A stretch of 64,000 nucleotides of DNA from Bradyrhizobium zhengyangense (GTDB lineage: Bacteria; Pseudomonadota; Alphaproteobacteria; Rhizobiales; Xanthobacteraceae): assembly GCF_022012435.1 (NCBI RefSeq), contig NZ_JAKLUA010000010.1:124001-188000 (forward strand), read 5' to 3'. This document shows positions 58,423-64,000 of the stretch, one piece after another (position 1 is the first letter of the stretch; every line of letters starts with the position of its first letter). Made by a program: the position numbers and the translations under genes. The notes beneath the pieces were generated by a model. That model was not told the DNA's origin. It ran no database searches and saw only the letters and a program-made list of their open reading frames with translations.

Positions 58423-60105
58423 TCACTTCCCCGCAACGAAATAAAAATCCTCCCTGCCCGGCGGCGAGCCGTAGGTGAACGGCTGCTGCACGTGCTTGGT
58501 GGCAGACCAGACATCGTCGCGGACGATGTCGAACAATTTCCGGATCTCGACCTTCGGCTCCTTGAGCTCGCGGGCGAGTGCGGTGGAGAACGGACTGTCG
58601 GCGCCGTTGTCGCCGTCGATCGCGGTCTCGCCGTGCTTGGCTGCATAGACCACCATGAAGCCGGCGCCGGGCTCGATGTTGGAAAAGCCCTTGTCGACCA
58701 GCTTCAGCGACAGCGTATGCTGCATGGTCGGCGCGAACGGGTTGTCGCGGCAGGCATCCAGGATCACCAGGCGCACTTTTCGCGCAGCTCCCACCGCTGC
58801 AATCACCTGCTCCAGCGCGACGGCTTGCGTCTCGGCGTCCCGGTCGACCGCGAGCTTGGCATCGACAGGAACGAGGTAGTTCACCCCGCCGATCTCGAAG
58901 CCGTGGCCGGCGTAATAAACCACCGCCCAGTCGGCCTTCTCCGCTTCGTCGGCAAAGGTCTTCAAAGCGTCGAAGAACTTGTCGCGGGTCAGGTCGCTGA
59001 CGGAGATCACGGTCTGGAAGCCGACATCGTGCAGCACGCCCGCGATCAGTTTGGCGTCGCGCGGCGGATTTGGCAGGGCGTGGACGTTCTTGTAGGCGCC
59101 GTTGCCGACGACCAGCGCGACGCGGCGCCCGGTGGGCGCGCCTCCCGGCGTTTGCGGCGTCAGCGCTGCGAGCCGCTGCTGCGCGGTGGCGCGGGCGACG
59201 TCGTACTCGTCGAATTTCGTCAGCGAATAGGCGGCCGCGCGGTAGTCGGCGCGGGCCTGGGCGAGGTCTTTCTTGCGCTCGTAGAGCTGGCCGCGGCCGG
59301 AATGCGCGCGGACATTGTTCGGGTTGATCTGGATCACCGTGGTGTAGTCCTTCAGCGCAGCGTCGAGATCGCCCTTCAACATGCTGACATCAGCACGATT
59401 GTTGATCGCGTAGACATTCCTCGGCTGCTTCTCGATCAGACCGTTGCAATCGGCGAAGGCCAGATCGTATTTGCCCATCAGGCCGTAGGTGGTGCAGCGA
59501 TTGGCCGCGATCTGCTGCGCGGTCGGATCGATCTTCTCCGCCTCGGCGAAATCGGCAATGGCGCCGTCATAGTCCTTCATCACCGTGCGCACACGGGCAC
59601 GATTGGTCCAGCCGAGCAGGAATTTCGGCGTGTATTTGATCGACAGGTTGAAATCGTCGAGCGCGCTCTGCAGCGCGGCCCGGCGCAGCTGAATGGTGCC
59701 GCGATTGTTGTAGGCATAGCCGAAATTCGGCCGCTTCTGGATGGCCAGATTGTAATCGGCCATTGCGAGGTCGTCCTCGCCCTTGTGCTCATGGGCGATG
59801 CCCCGCACGTTGATGGCGCCGACATTGTCCGGATCCAGCTCGATGGCTGAAGTCAGCGCCTCGATCGCGTGGTCATAATCGCGCTTGCTGATCAGCGCCT
59901 GGGCGTGAATGACGAGCGCGAGCGATTTATCCTTGCCGGTGACGCGGTTGGCGTTGAGCAGGTTCTCGCAGGCCGTCGTCCGCGCCTGGGTCTCGGCCTG
60001 GCGATCCCTGCAGGTGGCGAGGTCGTCGCCGGCTTGCGGATCCGCCGCGGCGGTCGCGATGCCCGCGAGGAGTATGACAAGGCTCAAGAGAACGACGCGC
60101 AGCAT
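58423..60105 (-). CDS. exported TPR-caspase (peptidase C14-like) protein
   Basis: A 560-residue protein with a Sec signal peptide (cleavage near TAAAD), TPR repeats (about residues 60-300), and a C-terminal caspase-like domain (about 325-560). The catalytic pair is His401 (YYAGHGFE) and Cys452 (ILDACRDNPF), both present, and the domain opens RVALVVGNGAYKN. Bacterial members of this kind are predicted cysteine peptidases with unknown targets; the TPR array probably recruits partners. The signal peptide places it in the periplasm. A real protease role remains inference. Confidence 0.9.
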   Translation of the reverse strand: MLRVVLLSLVILLAGIATAAADPQAGDDLATCRDRQAETQARTTACENLLNANRVTGKDKSLALVIHAQALISKRDYDHAIEALTSAIELDPDNVGAINVRGIAHEHKGEDDLAMADYNLAIQKRPNFGYAYNNRGTIQLRRAALQSALDDFNLSIKYTPKFLLGWTNRARVRTVMKDYDGAIADFAEAEKIDPTAQQIAANRCTTYGLMGKYDLAFADCNGLIEKQPRNVYAINNRADVSMLKGDLDAALKDYTTVIQINPNNVRAHSGRGQLYERKKDLAQARADYRAAAYSLTKFDEYDVARATAQQRLAALTPQTPGGAPTGRRVALVVGNGAYKNVHALPNPPRDAKLIAGVLHDVGFQTVISVSDLTRDKFFDALKTFADEAEKADWAVVYYAGHGFEIGGVNYLVPVDAKLAVDRDAETQAVALEQVIAAVGAARKVRLVILDACRDNPFAPTMQHTLSLKLVDKGFSNIEPGAGFMVVYAAKHGETAIDGDNGADSPFSTALARELKEPKVEIRKLFDIVRDDVWSATKHVQQPFTYGSPPGREDFYFVAGK

Positions 60106-60351
60106 GTTGTCAGATCAGCTCCAGCCACCACAATTTAAGTCGATCGGCGATCGTGCCGGTTCATCTAGCCCGGAGTTCCCCAACCCGCCAAGCCGGACCG
60201 GGGTTAGCGGCTTTTTTTCACGGACTCGTGTCACGCCGGCTGTAACAATCGCCCGCTCGGTCCGTATCTGAGGTGTCTGAAAACGCCGGGCAGGCTGTTC
60301 GCCAGCCCTCAACCGCCCTAAACTGTCAGGCCTTCCGAAAGAGGATCCGCC

Positions 60352-61053
<702 letters not shown>

Positions 61054-61083
61054 TCTCGAGATCATCAGAAATACGGGAGACCC

Positions 61084-61503
61084 ATGCCCGACACCAAGAC
61101 GAAAACCACCGACGACAAGGTCATGAAGAGCGAAGAGCAGTGGCGAAGCGAGTTGACGCCGATGCAGTACGCAGTGCTGCGCGAGAAGGCGACCGAGCGT
61201 CCCTTCTCCGGCGAATATGAGCACGACCACCGTGCCGGCACCTATGTCTGCGCCGGCTGCGGCAACGTCCTGTTCGAATCCGACGCCAAGTTCGATTCCG
61301 GCTGCGGCTGGCCTAGCTTCACCGCGCCTGCGGTCGAGAGCCATATCGACGAGGAGCGGGACACGACGCACGGCATGATCCGCACCGAGGTCCTCTGCTC
61401 CAAATGCAGCGGCCATCTCGGCCATGTCTTCCCCGACGGACCGGGGCCGACTGGCCTGCGTTACTGCATCAATTCGGCGGCGCTGAAGCTCGAGCCGAAA
61501 TAA
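61084..61503 (+). CDS. msrB: peptide-methionine (R)-S-oxide reductase MsrB
   Basis: A 139-residue zinc-containing MsrB. Zinc ligands are Cys56 and Cys59 (CAGCG) and Cys105 and Cys108 (CSKCSG). Catalytic Cys128 is in LRYCINSAAL. No signal peptide is visible (MPDTKTKTTDDKVM), so it is cytoplasmic, unlike the periplasmic MsrA encoded just upstream. It reduces the R-epimer of methionine sulfoxide. The gene follows msrA by 31 nt and is closed by a terminator hairpin. Confidence 0.96.
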   Translation: MPDTKTKTTDDKVMKSEEQWRSELTPMQYAVLREKATERPFSGEYEHDHRAGTYVCAGCGNVLFESDAKFDSGCGWPSFTAPAVESHIDEERDTTHGMIRTEVLCSKCSGHLGHVFPDGPGPTGLRYCINSAALKLEPK

Positions 61504-61507
61504 GATT

Positions 61508-61542
61508 GCGCCGCCGGGTTCCCCGATGGAACCCGGCGGCGC
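61508..61542 (+). terminator. hairpin terminator after msrB
   Basis: A 15-bp GC-rich stem (gcgccgccgggttcc / ggaacccggcggcgc) with a ccgat loop is followed by gatgtgctttt. The T-run is slightly displaced, but the hairpin starts only a few bases after the msrB stop and is very stable. Confidence 0.7.
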
Positions 61543-61608
61543 GATGTGCTTTTCTCTTCCAGCGGTGCAGCCGATGCGTGCATTCCGGCGGCCGCCAGGG
61601 AGGACGCC

Positions 61609-61773
61609 ATGACACTCGGGACCATCCTGATCATCCTGGTGATTATTTATCTGCTGGGCGGCTGGTCCGGCCGGATCGGCGGCTATGGCTACGGCATGGG
61701 CCATTCCGGCATGGGCATCGGCGGCGTCGTTCTGGTGGTGCTGCTCGTCCTGCTGCTTCTTGGTAAACTATAA
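61609..61773 (+). CDS. DUF3309-like small membrane protein
   Basis: A 54-residue protein with two hydrophobic helices (about 3-18 and 35-53) separated by a Gly-rich stretch (GGWSGRIGGYGYGMGHSG). The layout and start MTLGTILIILVIIYLLGGW fit the small DUF3309 family of rhizobia. agggagga lies 6-7 nt before the ATG. Function unknown. Confidence 0.75.
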   Translation: MTLGTILIILVIIYLLGGWSGRIGGYGYGMGHSGMGIGGVVLVVLLVLLLLGKL

Positions 61774-61985
61774 ACCATACAAGCCACTGAATTTGCTTAT
61801 ATTTCCGCTTCTGCGGACCTGCCATGCGTGGATTCATCATCTCCCATCGCAGGGGTCGCAATTTTGTCAAATCGGCTTATATTAGGGGTCGAAAATGACA
61901 TGCGGCGGGCCCGCTCGATTGCGGCCCCTGCCCTCCCAAACCCCACGCGCTTAAAGCCCCAGAGAAGATCACGAGGTCTTTGACC

Positions 61986-62279
61986 ATGCGTCCACTGCGT
62001 CCGTTCAACTTCAACACTTCCGCCGAGCTTTTCCCCGCCGCCATCCGCAAGAAGAAGCGCGCGGGCTTCACGTACCGCCGGTTTGGCACCGCGGCCGAAG
62101 CCGTGCAGTTCGCGATGGAGCAGTTGCCGACGGATTCGCTGAACGGCGCCTATCTCCAGGTCGAGGAAGCCCGTTTCGACCAGAACGGCATCCGCTCGCT
62201 CTACGAGAGCGAAGCCTTCCCGCTGCCGCGCCGTCCCAAGCCGGCCCCGGCCGCCGAGACCGACGCCGACGCGGCGTAA
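61986..62279 (+). CDS. conserved-type small protein of unknown function
   Basis: A 97-residue protein beginning MRPLRPFNFNTSAELFPAAIR. The first part is basic with FTYRRFGTAAEAVQFAMEQL, the centre acidic (AYLQVEEARFDQNGIRSLYE), and the C-terminus is Pro/Ala-rich and disordered. The ATG at 61986 is preferred to the TTG at 61980. No motif was recognised. A terminator follows at 62307. Confidence 0.7.
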   Translation: MRPLRPFNFNTSAELFPAAIRKKKRAGFTYRRFGTAAEAVQFAMEQLPTDSLNGAYLQVEEARFDQNGIRSLYESEAFPLPRRPKPAPAAETDADAA

Positions 62280-62306
62280 GATTTAGCAAAACTCCGATGT
62301 GCGGAG

Positions 62307-62340
62307 AAAGCGCGATGGCCGAAAGGCTGTCGCGCTTTTT
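62307..62340 (+). terminator. Rho-independent terminator
   Basis: The stem aaagcgcga / tcgcgcttt, with an inner gcc/ggc pairing, is followed by ttttt. It lies 28 nt after the stop of the 97-residue gene. Confidence 0.85.
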
Positions 62341-62396
62341 GCGTTTGGCGACACTCTCTCTTTCCCCTCTCCCCGCTTGCGGGGAGTGGCGAAGAC

Positions 62397-62936
62397 CTAC
62401 ATCCGTGGCTGCTTGTCGAGCCAGCGGCGCAAGAGGCGCACATTGCGCATGTTGGCGCGGAACATGACGTCGAAGGCATCGCCCGCAAACGGCACCATGC
62501 CGACCACGCCGTCGACCGCGACATTGCCGAGCATGCGCGCGGTGATGTACCAGGGCGCGCCGAGCGCGCGGGCCTCGCGCACCAACCACAGCGAGATCGC
62601 GGTGGTGATGATGTCGCCGATCACTGGGATCAGCCCGATCAGTCCGTCGATGCCGTAGCGGATGTTGGTGCCGGGCAGGACGAAGGCGACATCGAGCAGC
62701 TTGGCGATCGCCTCGAGCCGCGCGAGCCGCTGTTCCCGCGTCAGATTGCCGAACGGATTGCCATTGCCAAATCCATTGCCAAATCCTTGGCCGAACTCGA
62801 CACGGAACTCGCGAAACCCCTGCTCCAGTGTTTCAGGCCGGATCTCGTGGCCCTCCTGGTCGATGATCGGACCGCGCGCATGCGTCCCGGAACGGGACCT
62901 GCGCGGCGCGAGAATGTCGTCGTCTTGCATGGTCAT
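62397..62936 (-). CDS. DUF4112-domain membrane protein
   Basis: A 179-residue protein. An acidic, Gly/Phe/Asn-rich N-terminal half (EFGQGFGNGFGNG) is followed by the DUF4112 signature RLEAIAKLLDVAFVLPGTNIRYGIDGLIGLIPVIGD in part, with two hydrophobic segments around residues 90-160. It is probably a small membrane-associated protein; function unknown. It shares its strand with the next upstream gene, with a gap of 60 nt. Confidence 0.85.
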   Translation of the reverse strand: MTMQDDDILAPRRSRSGTHARGPIIDQEGHEIRPETLEQGFREFRVEFGQGFGNGFGNGNPFGNLTREQRLARLEAIAKLLDVAFVLPGTNIRYGIDGLIGLIPVIGDIITTAISLWLVREARALGAPWYITARMLGNVAVDGVVGMVPFAGDAFDVMFRANMRNVRLLRRWLDKQPRM

Positions 62937-62996
62937 GGCCGTTGTGAACTCACGAGCGCAGCAGAGGTTGCTGCATCGCGTCCGATGGTCGCGGGC

Positions 62997-63422
62997 TTAG
63001 CTCGCCGCCGTCGCCGGCCGCGGCTCCTCGACGTAATGATGCACGAGCCAGGATGAAAGCATCGCGGGCACGAGACCGACCAGGCCGTACAGGATCAACT
63101 GCACCGCGCCCGAATCCGACCCGCGCGAGCCATAGGTGAATGCGGCGAGGACGAAAGCGAGCAGGCCGACCAGCAGCATCCGCAACACCGGCCCGATCCG
63201 CCTGACATGGAGCAGGATGTCGTCGATTGCACCGATCATCAGCGACGGCAGGAAGCCGAACAGATAGCTGTATTGCAGGGTCTTGAAGAACACGACGATC
63301 AGCTTGCCGACCTCGCCGAGATGCGCCTCGGCCCAATAGCCGGACTGGTAGGTCGTCGTCATCAGCAGCAGGAATCCGCCCACGAACGGACCGACGAGCG
63401 CGAACACCAGATAGCGTTTCAT
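62997..63422 (-). CDS. four-helix membrane protein of unknown function
   Basis: A 141-residue protein with four predicted transmembrane helices (start MKRYLVFALVGPFVGGF; others near 42-60, 75-100 and 110-130). The ATG at 63422 gives a clean start with agga upstream; the longer frame has no family character. The C-terminus is short and polar (YVEEPRPATAAS). No domain was recognised. Confidence 0.72.
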   Translation of the reverse strand: MKRYLVFALVGPFVGGFLLLMTTTYQSGYWAEAHLGEVGKLIVVFFKTLQYSYLFGFLPSLMIGAIDDILLHVRRIGPVLRMLLVGLLAFVLAAFTYGSRGSDSGAVQLILYGLVGLVPAMLSSWLVHHYVEEPRPATAAS

Positions 63423-63566
63423 CAAGGACTCCTCATACGCGAGGGCATTTATAGCAGCGGGCCGGGAACCTTGGATAGCGGGGTTGCGGGCTGTTTGGGG
63501 GAACAAGTGGCAAGCCGGCGGGTTCAGACTGGAGCCGAAATTGACCCGTCAGATTTGGAGCCGCCG

Positions 63567-63803
63567 ATGTCCCGTAAACTGTTGTTGCTGGCGACGATCA
63601 CCCTCTCCGCCCTGTCGAGCGCACCCGCCTTTGCGCAAGGCCATATGGGCACGCCGCAGGAGCAGAACGCGTGCTCGCGCGACGCCTCGCGACTGTGTCG
63701 CAAGGATCTCGGCAATGACGGTGCGGTGCAAGGCTGCCTGCAAGCCAACCGGGCAAAACTGTCGCGATCGTGCAGCAAGGTGTTCGCGAGCCATGGAATG
63801 TAA
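63567..63803 (+). CDS. small secreted cysteine-rich protein
   Basis: A 78-residue protein with a Sec signal peptide (MSRKLLLLATITLSALSSAP, cleavage near AFAQG). The mature part has four cysteines (ACSRDASRLCRKD, GCLQANRAKLSRSCSK) in a pattern like the cysteine-rich repeat of small periplasmic rhizobial proteins, probably forming two disulfides. The ATG at 63567 has ggag about 9 nt upstream. The remaining 197 nt to the window end show no gene. Confidence 0.75.
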   Translation: MSRKLLLLATITLSALSSAPAFAQGHMGTPQEQNACSRDASRLCRKDLGNDGAVQGCLQANRAKLSRSCSKVFASHGM

Positions 63804-64000
63804 GATCGGCATGTGAGCTCGCGCCGCCTTTTGCGTGACGGAGGCGCAACAGCTGCGAATTCCTTCGCGCCTCCCATTGAAGCTTCACGGCAATCGCGCA
63901 TACTCAGGTCGGGCGGCGCAGCACTTTTCGATTCGAATATCAGAAAAAATCGAGCGACCACATCCGGGAATGAACACCCGGCATGAAGGCTGTGACATGC

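Overview
The window looks like a chromosomal segment of a Bradyrhizobium-type alphaproteobacterium. The reasons are uniformly high GC, a Caulobacter-like flagellar cluster ending in an flbD-type gene next to a sciP gene, a napEDABC operon behind a perfect FNR/FixK-type box, and several dispersed palindromic intergenic elements (for example around 3526, 8187, 15512 and 58298) of the kind I associate with that genus. No rRNA genes, CRISPR arrays, insertion sequences or prophage genes were recognised. One tRNA gene (CAU anticodon) is present.

Layout. 1-5.4 kb: two tandem LuxR-type response regulators (the first cut by the window edge), a membrane metallophosphoesterase, tRNA-Met, a small secreted Pro-rich protein, a PmtA-like methyltransferase and mnmA. 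5.7-14.1 kb: flagellar genes fliK-flgD behind a sigma-54-type promoter, sciP, and fliF-fliG-fliH(flbE)-fliN-flbD. 14.3-25.7 kb: mixed metabolic and envelope genes (M20 peptidase, flavin reductase, P450, two proteins sharing a C-terminal tail, a lytic transglycosylase-like protein, a fluoroacetate-dehalogenase-like hydrolase, a beta-lactamase-fold hydrolase, a P-loop kinase-like protein, a GNAT protein).

25.7-40.5 kb: a 13.5 kb block, all on the minus strand, with two complete sugar ABC importers flanking two Gfo/Idh/MocA oxidoreductases and two sugar-phosphate-isomerase-like TIM barrels. A divergent LacI-family gene and a perfect 18-bp operator-like palindrome stand at its head. I read this as one glycoside or sugar uptake and oxidation locus. 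40.5-47.9 kb: an island of very small conserved-looking genes (35-90 aa), together with cspA, rpsU and a transglutaminase-like protein. It contains an inverted duplication of about 350 bp and a recurrent leader element found at four of the small genes.

48.1-52.7 kb: a LuxR regulator, a luciferase-like monooxygenase, an MdoC/OpgC-like acyltransferase and a membrane AraC regulator. 52.8-57.1 kb: napEDABC, the periplasmic nitrate reductase. 57.2-64 kb: a RecD-like helicase, a secreted caspase-TPR protein, msrA-msrB, and small or membrane proteins of unknown function.

Most informative observations: the repeated 28-33 nt leader element lying 20-25 nt upstream of four small-gene start codons; the inverted duplication; the LacI-headed double-importer locus; two decayed gene remnants whose full-length relatives are elsewhere in the window; and apparent substitutions of conserved active-site residues in the dehalogenase-like and transglutaminase-like proteins. 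All assignments come from reading the sequence; no database search was run.
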